This document shows positions 13,201 to 23,612 of a stretch of 64,000 bases of DNA, piece by piece (the first letter of the stretch is position 1; each line of letters begins with the position of its first letter). The translations under genes were made by a program, and so were the position numbers. Source of the stretch: Podocnemis expansa (Eukaryota; Chordata; Testudines; Podocnemididae); NCBI GenBank assembly GCA_007922195.1, contig ML681963.1, positions 135,586,173-135,650,172 of the forward strand. The letters are read 5' to 3'. Under the pieces are notes generated by a model. The model had not been told where the DNA came from, searched no databases, and saw only the letters and a program-made list of their open reading frames with translations.

Positions 13201-16200
13201 TTTCCTGAGAGAGGAATAAACAGGATTGCAAGTACCTCACAGGGAGGAATTCCCAAGTGCGCCTTCCTGGGTCTCAAGAGGTTTTTTTTGCATTTGGGTG
13301 GTGGCAGCGATACCACTCCAAGGCCAGGAATTGGAGGCCTTGGAGACTTCTAAGAGCAGGCTTTAAGGCCAGTGGCTTTTAAGGCCTGTTGCAGGCCCCC
13401 ACCTTCTGCACTCCGAGTGCCAGAGTGGGGAAAAAGCCTTGACAATGATCATCTACTCTGATCTCCTGCATAACACAGGAAATATAAGCAAGGAATCCTG
13501 TCCCACTTTTAAAGACAAATTTATTTATTGTTAGTCTTTTAAAGTGCCAAAGGACTCCTTGCTTGTTCGCTGAACTAGACTAACACTGTTACCCCTTTGG
13601 AACAGACAATATAATTTCCTCAAGTAATTCCTGCATTAAACCTATGACTTCTGGTTGAGTTGAGTGACAGCTTTCTTTTTTAAAAGAAGGATCCAATCTA
13701 GATTTAAAAGGCTTCAAGTGATGGAGAATTTGCCACATCCATTGGTAAGGCTCATTGTTAAAAATTCATCTCTTATTTCTCATCTGAACTTGTCTAACTT
13801 CAGCTTCTATCCATTGGCTTTTGTTTGCCAGCTTTAAGAGCCCTCTACTGCTGGAAATGCCTTTCCCACAGAGATAAGTACAAACTATGATTAGGTCACC
13901 TATGAAGATTCTCTTTGCTAAACTAAGCAGATTGACCTTTAGCCTCTCACTATCCAGGCAGCTTCTCCAGAATTCAAATTATTCTTCCTTCAGTTCTTTT
14001 CTGAATCCTTTCCAATTTGCCAATACTCTTTTTAAAGCATGGACAAGCACAACTGGACACAATATTCCACTAACAGTGTCCTTAATACTATACCCAGTGG
14101 TAATAACACTTCCTACTTTCAATTTATACTAGATATTCACCTGCTTCTATGTCCAAGGCTAGCACCTGCTCTCTTATAGCCCCATGCTGCACTGCAACCT
14201 CATATTCAGTTGATAACCCACTATGACCTTTATTCCCCTGCTGAGTCACAGCTTTGAAAAATACAGTCTGTCTGACCTACATTTTTAGTTGCTAGACATT
14301 TTGCTTTGCAGACCATATTAAAAACCATGTGTTGTTCAAGTAAATCCAGCTTACCATATAGATGATCTGTCTCTCCGCAGAACTGAGCTGCTGTTACTGT
14401 ATTCCTCCACCAAAACTTGTGTCATCTGCAGCCTTTACCAGCAATGACTGTACTGCACTGGGCCAAGAACAAATTCTGACTAGAAATGACCCCACTGGAT
14501 GATGAGTCCTCATTTCTTTTCTTTTCTTCTGATTTGTTTTGAAACATGGTCATTTATATGGGTTAACAGACTTTACGGGCCACGTTCTAATATTAGTTCC
14601 AAATGGGCAGCTGTTCAGAATCTGCTGTTTCATGGTTATGACCGGGGTGGCCAACCTTATGGAACTCAAGAGCCACACAAGCTGATTATTAAACCTTCAA
14701 GAGCTACAGTGAAGCTTATAGCCATATACTTTTACCTACTCCAAAATTACTAAGTTTAAAGTTCATTGCACATTTTAATTTTATTGTAAAAAGAGGACAA
14801 ATATCTACCCTATTTATGTCAGATTCTCCTAATTACTTAAGGCTACCATGAAGATTAGGCCTATAGAGTAAAAACGTAACTGCTGCTCGATGTAGAAGAC
14901 TACAGGCTAGTGGTGAGTTTTTTAAAATCCTGACCATGCTGTACTTCTCCCTGCCATCCCAACCCCCTCCTGAACTCCTAGGCTGGGGCTGCTTTCCTAA
15001 ACTGATTTGCTGATGTTCTTCTGGGAGCCACAATTTTTCATTCAAGGCCACATGTGGCTCCCGAGCCGCAGTTTGGCCACACCTGGTTACGAAAAACATA
15101 AGTGCGAAATAAATCAGATTTTTTGTTTTACTGTGCACTGGAAAGCACAATATTGTATATTTTCACAGATACCAGTAGATTATACTTCACCTGCCCTAAC
15201 ATGGATAATAAAGAGATGCTGGAATGCTAAAGGTGATGCAGAATAAAAGAAAACCACAAATATGTGTTTTTGACTTGCCTTTTGACAAAAATGAAAGAAA
15301 TGTAGCCATGCTGTTGGTTCTTTAAATGTGAGACTATTGTGAATGGTGGTTGCTTTTTGGCTCAGGTATAGCACATCTACTCTTAATCTGTTAAGAACAT
15401 TAAATAGATTATTTGCTAAGGTAAAACAGCATTTTACTGCAAATAAAAATAGACATAAGAAACAGCAGAAGACATCATTTAACAAAAAATTTGCAGGAAA
15501 AGATTCCACACACAAATCAAAAGACTACAGATTTTGCTACATGTAGTTTTTATCTTTTTACTACTCTAGTTCCCTCACTTCATGTTTTCACAGCCTGTGA
15601 TAGACTTTTCATCTTCACAAAGAAACTCTTTCTACCTCAATGAAGGAAGACACATACATTATGTGCTCATCTTCCTCAGAACAGCGTTTTACTCAGACTT
15701 CCCTTCAATTGCATAACACACTATATACTTACCTTGTGCACAGATATCTATCCTGACTTTTTGCTGATGTTGCTGAGAATGTAAATAATGTTTTCTATTA
15801 TATTGTGAGTGAAATTAGTATGTATCCTAATCTGCTGAAGATAGATGTGAAGACTGCAAGTGGAAAATGCATTGTGTGTATGTTAAGGCATGGTACAGAA
15901 ATGTCCCATCAGCTGATGTTTTCTTTTAATTTTTTTTCCCTTTGGGTGACAGGCAGAAGTGGGCTCTCACACTTACTCAACCTATAGTCTTTATCAATAA
16001 AAAAATTAGCTCAGTGAAAATCAGCAGTCAACAACCCCAACTAATTAACAAAAATGTTATATCATCATTGTATAAATCATTATATATATATGTAACATCA
16101 CTGTATAAATCATGCACTGGTGAGGCCTCATCTAGAATACTGTGTTCAGTTTTGGGCTCCCCACTACAAAAAGGACAGGGACATGCTAGAGAGAGTTCAG

Positions 16201-19200
16201 AGGAGGGCAACTAAAATGATTAAAGGGCTGGAGCACAAGCCCTATGAAGAAAGACTGAAAGCATTAGGCTTATTTAGTCTGCAGAAGAGAAGATTGAGGG
16301 GGGGATTTGATAGCAACCTTCAACTACTTGAAGGGATGCTCTAAGGAAGATGGAGCTCGACTGTTCTCGGTAATAACAGAGGACAGAATGAGGAGCAATG
16401 GTCTCAAGTTGCGGTTAGGGAGGTCGAGGCTGGATATTAGAAAAAACCTTTTTACTAAGAGAGTGGTGAAGCCTTGGAATGAGCTGCCAAGGGAGGTGGT
16501 GGAGTCTCCATCTTTGGAGGTGTTTGAGGCCCGGCTGGACAAAACCATGACTGGGATGGTTTAGTGGGAGTGGTCCTGCCTCTGGCAGGGGGTTGGACTA
16601 GATGACCTATGAGGTCCCTTCCAACCCTATGATTCTATGATTAATAAGATCTTGTTTATATGTCTTTCCTATCTCAAAAGAATACAGCAGATCCAGAAGC
16701 ATTCAGTGACAGATGATGAAACCTGAAGCATGAAAAAACTTCCATATGAAAAAGAGATTAAACAATGGGATTTGGTTAATTTACATAGGAATCTGTGTCA
16801 GTTGTGAACAGATATAGAAAATAATAAATAGTACAGGTCAGCTGCATATTTCTATTTACACTCTTAAAAAACCAAGAATGAATTCCATGAAATTAAAAAG
16901 GAGCTAATTTAAGACTGATAAAAAAGAAACACTGTTGTCACATTAATTATGGAATCGGCGGAAATTGCTACCACAAGATATCACTAAGGCAAAAACCTGT
17001 AGAATTAAAGAGTATCAGATATCTATAAGCATAAAGTGAACATCCACATTTACATTAGACACTAAAAAACACAGAAAAAAGATAAACCCTTGTGCTTCAC
17101 GGAATAGCCAACTTCTTGCAGCCATAAAGAAAAGACTCCCCCTAGAAAGCTGTCCATTATGGAATTAAGTTCACTTTCCTCAGAAGCACCTAATACTGGC
17201 CACTGTCAGAGACAGGATTTTTAACCATTGGTTTAATCCAGCCTAGCAATTCCTGTTACTATCAGTGCAGCCATTACCAATTTAAAAATCAAATGTACTA
17301 TGAGTAGGCCAATGCAGAGACAAACAGACACTTTATGTAAGTATGAATACACCATGGCACATGCTAATTTGTTTTTTCCTACATAACCTTCAATATATAC
17401 ACCATTAAACCTAGATTGGATAGAGACAAACCAATAATGAACTGTTTGACATTTCCTGCCCTTTCTGATGTCTGACAAATTGGAAAACAAAATCCGTTCT
17501 ATGGAGTCTTGGTACAATGAACATCTGTGGCCTAGATGTTAGAACTGTTCCTTACATAAGGATATACATAAGCTGTTACATACTACCTAAAATCTATAAA
17601 AAAGGAAACCCTGGATGCCCCATCGTCTCAGGCAATGGCACTCTTACCGCTGGCCTATCTGGCTATGTGGACTCCCTCCTCAGACCCTATGTGATCAACA
17701 TCCCTAGCTATCTTCGAGATACCAGGGACTTCCTGAGGAAAATACAGTCCACTGGAGAACTTCCAGAAAACACCATTCTGGCCACTATGGATGTAGAAGC
17801 TCTTTACACCAACATCCCACACAAGGATGGATTACAAGCTATTAGAAGAACCATCCCAGATGGCCACAGCACAGCTTGTGACTGAACTTTGTGACTTTGT
17901 GCTCACCCACAATCACTTCAGATTTGAGGATAACTTATACCTTCAAGTCAGTGGCACCGCTATGGGCACCCACATGTCCCCACAATATGCCAACATCTTT
18001 ATGGGAGACTTAGAACGTTTCCTCAAGTCTCATCCCAAAACACCTCTTCTTTACCTACGCTACATTGATGACATCTTCATCATCTGGACCCATGGCAGGA
18101 ATGCTCTTGAAGATTTTCACAGAGATTTCAACAATTTCCACTCCACAATCAAACTGAGCCTGTAACACTCCACACATGAGACCCACTTTCTCGACACTAC
18201 AGTACAAATCAGGGATAGACGCATCAACACCACCCTGTACTGAAAACCTACTGATTGATAATAGTTATCTACATCCTTCGAGCTTCCACCCTAAGCACAC
18301 CACATGATCCATTGTCTACAGCCAAGCCCTAAGATATAACCGCATCTGCTCTGATCCCTCAGACAGAGACAGACATCTTGAGGATCTCTATCAAGCATTC
18401 TTGAAACTACAGTACCCACCTGGGGAACTAAGAAAACAAATTGACAGAGCTAGATGGGTACCCCTAAGTCATCTACTACAGGGGAGGCCCAAGAAAGAAA
18501 GCAACAGAACACCACTAGTTACCACATACAACCTTCAAGTCAGACCTCTGCAACAGATCATTAAGGACCTACAGCCTATTCTAAAAGATGATCCCTCTCT
18601 CTCTCAAGCGTTGGGAGACAGACCTCTCCTTGCCTACAGACAGCCACCCAATCTTAAACAGATGCTCACCAGCAACTACAGATCTAACAACAGAAACATT
18701 AAAGCAGGCACACACTCCTGCAACAAACCACGCTGCCAAGTCTGCCCACATATCTGCACAATAGATACCATCATAGGTCCTAATCAAGCCTGCTGCTCCA
18801 TCAAAGGCTTATTTACCTGCTCATCTACTAATGTGATCTATGCCATCATGTGCCAGAAATGCCCCAACACCTTATACATTGGACAAACAGGACGATGCCT
18901 GCGCAAAAGAATAAATGAACATACAGCTGATATCAGAAATCACAAAAAAAAACCAAAACAAAAACCAGTTGCTGAGCACTTCCATCTTTCCAATCACTCG
19001 CTAAATGATTTGTTAACAACCATCGTCAGAGATGTGACTGGGACATCAAGACTTCAAAGAGAAACAGCTGAACTTGAAATTAAATTCTGTGAAAGCAGGA
19101 TTGAATTGAGACTATGGGTTCTTTTCCCATTACAAAGGGTAATTTGACTTCAGGCTTCCCAAGGTTTGAACCTAACAACTGCTCTGATTTGCTGTTATTG

Positions 19201-22032
19201 TATGACCTAATCCTATGTTTTACACCCCCTTGCATTTATTTTCATTCCATTCTGTAAGTTCACCCATCTTTGAAGCATCTGACGAAGTGGGATTTTTCTC
19301 CCACGAAAGCTTATGTGAAAAATAAATCTATTAGTCTTTTAAGTAGCACACAACTCCTTGTTTTTTTTGCTGGTCTAGACTAACATGGCTATCCCTTTGG
19401 AAACTGACAAACATCACAGGCTCATATGCCTTAGAGTTTCTATTACCTTGCTATAGTTAGAGAATGCTTGGAAACAACAACAACAACAAAGCAGTCTCTT
19501 TCACTGGGAAATAAAACTTTACTGGCACAGTCACAAAATAGGGCCTGTTAATGAGTGTATGGTATCTCAGAATTAGTTCAGGGAATCTTTACTGTAATTC
19601 TATAGGTTTGAATCCCAGGCTAAAACTAATTAAATACTTTCCTTGTGGATTGTTTTCACACTATTTAAATCCATGATAGTTCTTTGCTTTTAATTTACAA
19701 AATTAATAAATTGTATTAGTCACAGACTATTTTATTGATACGTGCACAATAGACGACATTTATTTACTTTATAGAAAAAAATATTGTGAAAAATATCAGA
19801 GCCATGTGTTATCAAAAACTATAATGAAAGAGAAATACAGCCTAGTTAAACATTTCAGGTATACTGCAGGGTCCACTTGTTTCTCTGGGTCATTGAGGAG
19901 AGTTAGAAGACAGAAGCACTAGTCAATATGTTGAAATACAACATATGGTTTGAGCTTCTGCTTGCTATAAAGAAAGAACTGATTAACGTTACAAAATCAA
20001 ATACAAATTTGTATTTGATTGATAAGCAACTCAAAAGCTGTCTGTCTATGGGCATATTTTATTGTTCTAAATCAAAAGAACAAATCATTGAAGTTATGAA
20101 TGCAAAATAGACTAAAACTAACATTAATGTCATTAAAACTATCCTGATTTAACAATTCAAGCAAGGGGACTGATCCACAGACTCCTTATTTAGGTGGATA
20201 ATCATTATTCTCACACTCAGCCCGTTTACCTTCACCAAATTGTATTGAGAATAAAGGTTACTTGCCAAACATGGCGTAGCAGAACTGAACCTAGAATGAT
20301 TCATAAACTACTACCAACATGAAAGGGAATAGGTTCAATGTCCAAGACCATAATTATTGCCTCAGAGACACAGGTCTATCTATCAGATCTGTTGCCTAAC
20401 CCAACCCCATCCAGAGTTCGAGACACTGATGGTTAGCAAGGCAGACACTTTATCAGACATTTATAATCATTTAGATACTATAATATGAAACCATATTTAA
20501 AGACTCAATTTATATCTCCCCATAGGTGCTTCTTCTAGGCCTCACTACCTCATTCAACCATTGATTTATTTATTTAGGCACTTACAATATAATATCAAAT
20601 ACATCAAATGTAAAGAATTATCTTCTAAAAAACCACGGAGGGAAACTGCAAAAAATCAGATGACTTGACAAAGAAGATCTTTAAAAACTGCACTAGAAAC
20701 TTCAAGGATATTTTAAGCTGTGACTCAAAGCTGGGTCCGGCTGCAACTTGTAAGACTCAGTTGTTTCAAAAACACACTAAGTGTGCACACACTGTTATGA
20801 AGCTCACTGAAGGAGCATTTGTACAAGTAGATACAACCTGACATGCAAATTGGGTTGCTAGATACATAAAGAATATTTGCATGTGATTGTGCATGGCCAT
20901 CTGCACATACCATATAAAAGAAAGACCACACAGAATCCTTTTTGGACTTTGGCCATGAATACTGGTTAGGGTAAACAGTGATTATTTAGCATGGGGGTGG
21001 GGTGGGTTTAACTTCTCCACTTGTGGGCTGGGCTAATATAAATTTGATTTGCTGGAAAAAAACCAAAACAGCTTATGTTCAATAAATGCAGTCCTGCCAA
21101 GCCTTCCTCCTTCAAAGGGACACAAGTTTTCTGAGGGTTTTTTTTTTAATCAGTTTTAAGTCTCTTCCTCTTTGGTTGTGTTCACACACAGGGATTATTT
21201 CAATACAAGTTGTGTCGAAACAAACTTGTATCGAAATAATGCCTTATTTCAAAATAACTTAGTCTGAATTAACAAAAAGTTATTTCAAAATAAGGGAAAA
21301 GGCAGGAAACGAAATAGCATGTTCACAGTGTGAACATGCTATTTTGCTTCCAGAGGGGGGCTGCAGGCACCCACGGGGTTCAGCATTGCCCAGCGCTGAA
21401 CCCCGCCGGCGCCTGCAAGGGGGGGCTGCAGGCACCCGCGGGGTTCAGCACAGCCCAGCGCTGAACCCTGCAGGCTCCTGCAGAGTGGGGCTGCAGGCAC
21501 CCGCGGGGTTCAGCGCTGGGCAGCTCAACAACCTCTGTTGTTTCGAAATAAGAGTGCTGTGTGAGCACAGCCTTTTGGTGCAGTATGTTGCCTATTTTCC
21601 CAGTGAAAGCTACAGAATTAACAGTGGAGTGTCCCTATTTATACCGGCCCACTCTGGGAGCCTGTAAGGCAGCTCAAATTCAGTAGGTGATACAGACAGA
21701 CCGGCCAGTCCATTTCAAGTCCCCAGCTTGCTGTGCTTTGCACTACACGCAGAAGTGCAGCCAGTGTGTGAAGTTCCAGTCCCCCAAGAGAGGTTTTCTG
21801 CCCACGTCTCAGGGAGAAAAGTTTTATTCTACAGGAGCCACTTCACCCACTGGATGAATTGACACCACAAGCCCATAGTGCCAGTAAAATGTCTCCCCAC
21901 CTCCCCAGTGGGCAGCAGACACTGAGGCGAAAGTTACCGATTGCAAAGGGCAGCGCACTGCTCTCTTACCTTGTGCCTGAATTCCCTGGCTACCCTCCAC
22001 TCCTTGGTGATGGGGGGCCCAAGCTGCGGCAT
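4151..22032 (-). CDS. USH1C: USH1C (harmonin), 5' part of gene, exons 1-4, apparently disrupted
   Basis: Harmonin is a PDZ scaffold that links cadherin-23, protocadherin and myosin VII in hair-cell stereocilia and intestinal brush border. Four minus-strand segments match it in order: exon 1 (21970-22032), exon 2 (6766-6833), exon 3 (4589-4732) and exon 4 (4151-4289). They total 414 nt, or 138 codons, and join with phases 0, 2, 2, 0. All visible donors are GT and acceptors AG. Exons 1-3 give the N-terminal harmonin-homology domain; exon 4 gives the first half of PDZ1. The remaining exons would lie left of base 1. Oddities: codon 90 (4594-4596) is TGA, the conserved start Met position is Lys, and PDZ1 differs at about ten of 46 positions from the mammalian sequence as I recall it. 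The gene identity is firm. Whether the locus still makes protein is not. OTOG lies upstream on the other strand. Confidence 0.9.
4589..4732 (-). CDS. USH1C: USH1C exon 3 with in-frame TGA
   Basis: This 144-nt exon encodes the end of the harmonin N-domain. Recognisable stretches are [18 protein letters not shown] and [10 protein letters not shown]. Acceptor tttttgtag and donor AG|gtatgtgt are both good, and phases fit exons 2 and 4. In the frame set by both neighbours the exon ends Ala-Pro-Lys-stop-Ser-Arg: TGA at 4594-4596 stands where the family has Arg, consistent with a CGA to TGA change. No alternative donor upstream of the TGA that keeps the frame was evident. If transcribed as read, translation stops after the N-domain and before PDZ1. 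Confidence 0.92.
4733..6765. other. USH1C intron 2
   Basis: AT-rich intron of about 2 kb. Two weak segments (about 5440-5510 and 6165-6245) contain motifs such as ccattggcttgaatggagtt and gatttacacaggcataactg, which look like remnants of an ancient interspersed repeat. An A-rich simple repeat lies at 6295-6327. Confidence 0.6.
6766..6833 (-). CDS. USH1C: USH1C exon 2 (harmonin N-domain)
   Basis: This 68-nt exon encodes [18 protein letters not shown] followed by RMYH and a split Gln codon. It matches the mammalian exon VDFLIEND...[12 protein letters not shown] closely. The acceptor is ...ttttcag and the donor is CA|gtaag. It enters in phase 0 and leaves in phase 2, which fits exons 1 and 3 exactly. 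The core [14 protein letters not shown] helix is unchanged. Confidence 0.93.
8830..10880 (-). mobile_element. CR1 LINE, internally deleted (endonuclease and C-terminus kept)
   Basis: Read on the minus strand it gives, in order, an endonuclease start ([13 protein letters not shown]... GITEAW, 10.53-10.65 kb), further endonuclease ([25 protein letters not shown], 9.81-10.31 kb), the linker MAEELNDYF (9.33-9.52 kb) and the C-terminus ([45 protein letters not shown], 8.91-9.33 kb). The reverse-transcriptase core between HPRILKEL-like and [13 protein letters not shown] sequence is missing, so the copy has an internal deletion. Frameshifts separate the pieces. The 3' end lies near 8830. It is interrupted upstream by a hAT MITE at 10889. 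Confidence 0.88.
10889..11442. mobile_element. hAT-type non-autonomous element (MITE), 554 bp
   Basis: Terminal inverted repeats are cagtggttcccaacc at the left and ggttgggaacctctg at the right. Flanking 8-bp duplications are gtataaac and gtatagac, differing at one base. The GC-rich interior has long chance open frames and no transposase. It sits at the 5' end of the CR1 copy. Confidence 0.9.
11780..12540 (+). mobile_element. LINE remnant, L2-like C-terminus
   Basis: A plus-strand frame reads [24 protein letters not shown] and [13 protein letters not shown]. This resembles the L2-clade reverse-transcriptase C-terminus (QNAA, ITPVL, FKALHGLAPSYL). A 3' segment (ttgtaagttttttgggacag, then gccaagcataatgga) resembles L2/MIR-type tails. 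It is badly decayed, and the clade is tentative. Confidence 0.6.
12650..13290 (+). mobile_element. Possible solo LTR or LTR-element fragment
   Basis: The segment has an AATAAA-like gattaaa signal at about 13056, a T/G-rich stretch after it, and then tttgggtggtggcagcgata at 13294, which resembles a primer-binding region just outside an LTR. No gag, pol or env frames are present. Boundaries are uncertain, and the call rests on layout only. Confidence 0.4.
13488..13607. repeat. Penelope tail, foldback copy
   Basis: The left arm (gcaaggaatcctgtcccact) is the reverse complement of the right arm (agtgccaaaggactccttgc), with aaatttatttattg at the centre. Both arms match the 3' tail of the Penelope-like element at 17.5 kb. 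Confidence 0.75.
13690..14130 (-). mobile_element. CR1 3'-end fragment, decayed
   Basis: The sequence around gatggagaatttgccacatc and the following text parallels the CR1 C-terminal coding region read in reverse, as in the copy at 8.9 kb (gatggagattccacaacctg). There is no open frame. Confidence 0.6.
14643..15085. mobile_element. hAT-type MITE, 443 bp
   Basis: The left end cggggtggccaacc is the inverted match of the right end gtttggccacacctg. The flanking 8-bp duplications gttatgac and gttacgaa agree at six bases. The interior contains gagccacacaagctg near the left and cacatgtggctc near the right, extending the inverted repeat. Confidence 0.82.
16110..16642 (+). mobile_element. CR1 LINE 3' end
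   Basis: It encodes the CR1 C-terminus: [36 protein letters not shown], then after a +1 frame change [32 protein letters not shown] and [15 protein letters not shown]. The 3' untranslated region has ggactagatgacc and ends in two copies of atgattct, the CR1 terminus. It is truncated at the 5' end in the RT palm region. Confidence 0.93.
17500..19410 (+). mobile_element. Penelope-like retroelement with RT and GIY-YIG endonuclease, disabled
   Basis: Penelope-like elements encode a telomerase-related reverse transcriptase fused to a GIY-YIG endonuclease. Here the RT has [33 protein letters not shown] and the catalytic YLRYIDDIF. The endonuclease part (18401-19147) has a Cys cluster [11 protein letters not shown], then [20 protein letters not shown] (the GIY-YIG pair, here IYA and YIG), [10 protein letters not shown] with the conserved Arg and Glu region, and an HL-NHS motif. 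There is a frameshift near 17875, stop codons at 18163, 18241 and beyond, and another frame change before 18401, so the copy is dead. The 5' end is truncated or unrecognisable. The 3' untranslated tail (19265-19400) contains gacgaagtgggatttttctc and actccttg, the same sequence as the short tails scattered across the window. Confidence 0.93.
21172..21572. mobile_element. Foldback MITE with three 66-bp GC-rich repeats
   Basis: The ends ggttgtgttcacacacagg and gctgtgtgagcacagcc are inverted repeats. The flanks carry tatcgaaataat, ttcaaaataact and gtttcgaaataag motifs. The interior 21350-21530 is three imperfect copies of a 66-bp unit starting ggggctgcaggcacccgcgg. The same family recurs at 62.15-62.88 kb. 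Confidence 0.75.
21350..21530. repeat. 66-bp tandem repeat, three copies
   Basis: Each unit contains ggctgcaggcacccgcgggg, ttcagc, a gcccagcgctgaac core and a gcctgca end. The pair gttcagc ... gctgaac makes each unit self-complementary. It lies inside the MITE. Confidence 0.85.
21970..22032 (-). CDS. USH1C: USH1C exon 1 (start of harmonin N-domain)
   Basis: The reverse strand encodes 21 residues ending in VAREFRHK, the characteristic harmonin N-terminus, followed directly by a strong donor (AAG|gtaagag). The exon ends in phase 0. In mammals this exon reads M-D-R-K before VAREFRHK; here those four positions read K-E-W-R, so the usual start codon is absent. I placed the start at the nearest in-frame ATG (22030-22032), which adds MPQLGPPIT upstream and has a purine at -3. 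Another in-frame ATG lies at 22135-22137. The start assignment is therefore uncertain, while the exon identity is secure. Confidence 0.85.
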
Positions 22033-22320
22033 TCCTGGGTTACCTTCCTGCGCTTGTGGGCAGCCGCTGCCACCCTGACCGCTCCCCTGCAGAGGCGAGG
22101 GTGTAAAACTTGGTCCCTGAGCTAGAGGGAGAGACACAGCTCTGCTGGATGGGCTGGGGCGGCCACAGGGTACCTGCTGTTCAGCCCTCCCATCCCTTCT
22201 CTGTCTCCTCTACCTTTGCTCTAGGCGCGTGAAGGAAAGCGCGGAGATAGCTTTGACTAGCAGGTACTGGAGTTCAGCTCTCCCACCAGCCCCCCAAGCC
22301 ATTTTGCCAATCCGTTATCT
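22033..22320 (-). promoter_or_regulatory. Presumed USH1C 5' UTR and proximal promoter
   Basis: A GC-richer patch sits directly upstream of exon 1 on the minus strand, with an in-frame ATG at 22137. No TATA box was seen. The call rests on position and composition only. Confidence 0.35.
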
Positions 22321-22546
22321 TTCCACATGCTGAAGGGGGCACTGATTCTACTTGCTCCCTCGCACCTGGTTGCAAATTGTTCACTGCCTTACTGCCAGCA
22401 CTACATAGTTAAAAATCATGAATCAGGCTCCTAAAGTCATAAGATTCTCTTACAGATCAGGAGTATGCTTTTTTAAAACATATGTTTTGAAAAGCTTTTT
22501 TCTTCCCCATCCCAGAATAGGAAGCTGTGGTGATTTCAACTTATAG

Positions 22547-22717
22547 CAGGGGTCTCAAACTCAAATCACCATGATGTCCACATGAGGACTAGTACAGGGC
22601 CCCATAGGGACTAGTGTTTTAGCCGGAAGGCCGCACGACTGAAACCTTTTCATACAATGATCTTGTAAATATCAGTAACAATAGTGTTGCTGGCTGCAGG
22701 AATGTTTGAGACCCCTG
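22547..22717. mobile_element. hAT-type MITE, 171 bp
   Basis: Termini are caggggtctcaaac and gtttgagacccctg, a perfect 14-bp inverted pair. The flanking 8-bp duplications acttatag and acttacag differ at one base. Confidence 0.92.
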
Positions 22718-23391
22718 ACTTACAGGGTACAGTCAGCCACAATTTTCCAGTGAGTCTCTATGCACCCACGACAGCATTGCCAGCTTTCAGGATCCGATCA
22801 CAAGTCTTACAGTGCTTGGCGGTTTTCTTAAAGCCCCTGGTGAATGCTCAAGCAACTACCTGAACAGTTTGGCTTTCTTTATAAAAGTATTTACCCTTTG
22901 TACCTATAAAGAAAAGCTCAAATACTGAATCGTAAATGCTCCAGGACTAGGAGGCAAGTAAAAGAGAACCCAGAGACTTTATTTATTTTAAGGGCTGAAT
23001 TGGTTCATGGTTTCTGAGTGCTTAGGGTTGTCAATGCTGTCACCAATATTAAAAAAAAAAAAACTGAATCAAAGTTGAGAGTCTCAGATCAGCCCATCTC
23101 TCTGGGAGCTTGGCTTTTATAAAACCAACAAATATTACAAAGACTGATAAAAAGTCACTAGAGATAGCAGCACTCACTGTGGGAAGATAATTTTGTTGGA
23201 AGGGGCTGAGGGCATGAAAATTCCTGTGAGATTTTATGGAACCAGATCCCTTGAGCAATATCCAATTTGAGTTTTAAATAACGGCATCTTTGGTATGCCT
23301 TTTAAGCCATAGCTTGAAAGGTTTTTAGTGTGCGCAACTCTCTTTGACCACATAGGAGAGAAGAGACTCATCATCTTGTACAATGTGGTTG

Positions 23392-23612
23392 GCAGGTTCC
23401 AGAGGGGTGGCCATGATAGTCTGTTTCAGCAAAACAACCACATTCTGTGGCCCTTTTAAAGACTAACATATTTATCACATGAGAATTTGCAGCCACAATT
23501 AGACTGCATCAGATGAACAATTCATCTGACAAAGTGGGATTGTGCCTGCAAAAGCTCATGTGATAAATAAATTTGTTAGTCTTTAAAAGTGCTGCAGAAC
23601 TCCTTGTTTGTT
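23392..23612. repeat. Penelope tail, foldback copy
   Basis: The left half runs in reverse (agactaacatatttatcaca) and the right half forward (catctgacaaagtggg, tgtgataaataaatttgtta, actccttgtttg). Both halves match the 3' tail of the Penelope-like element, arranged head to head around a catcagatgaacaattcatctg centre. Confidence 0.8.

Larger units (their letters stand above)
6834..21969. other. USH1C intron 1 (15.1 kb)
   Basis: The large first intron is filled with mobile elements, listed separately: CR1 pieces, hAT MITEs, a possible LTR, a LINE remnant, a Penelope-like element and a foldback MITE. Between them (about 6.85-8.2, 15.1-16.1, 16.65-17.4 and 19.4-21.1 kb) I see only AT-rich sequence, a CAA microsatellite at 19471-19488 and a TA run near 16080. 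Confidence 0.7.

Noticed and set aside
21350..21530. CRISPR-like spaced repeats
   Set aside because: Contiguous GC-rich tandem units in a vertebrate MITE with no unique spacers.
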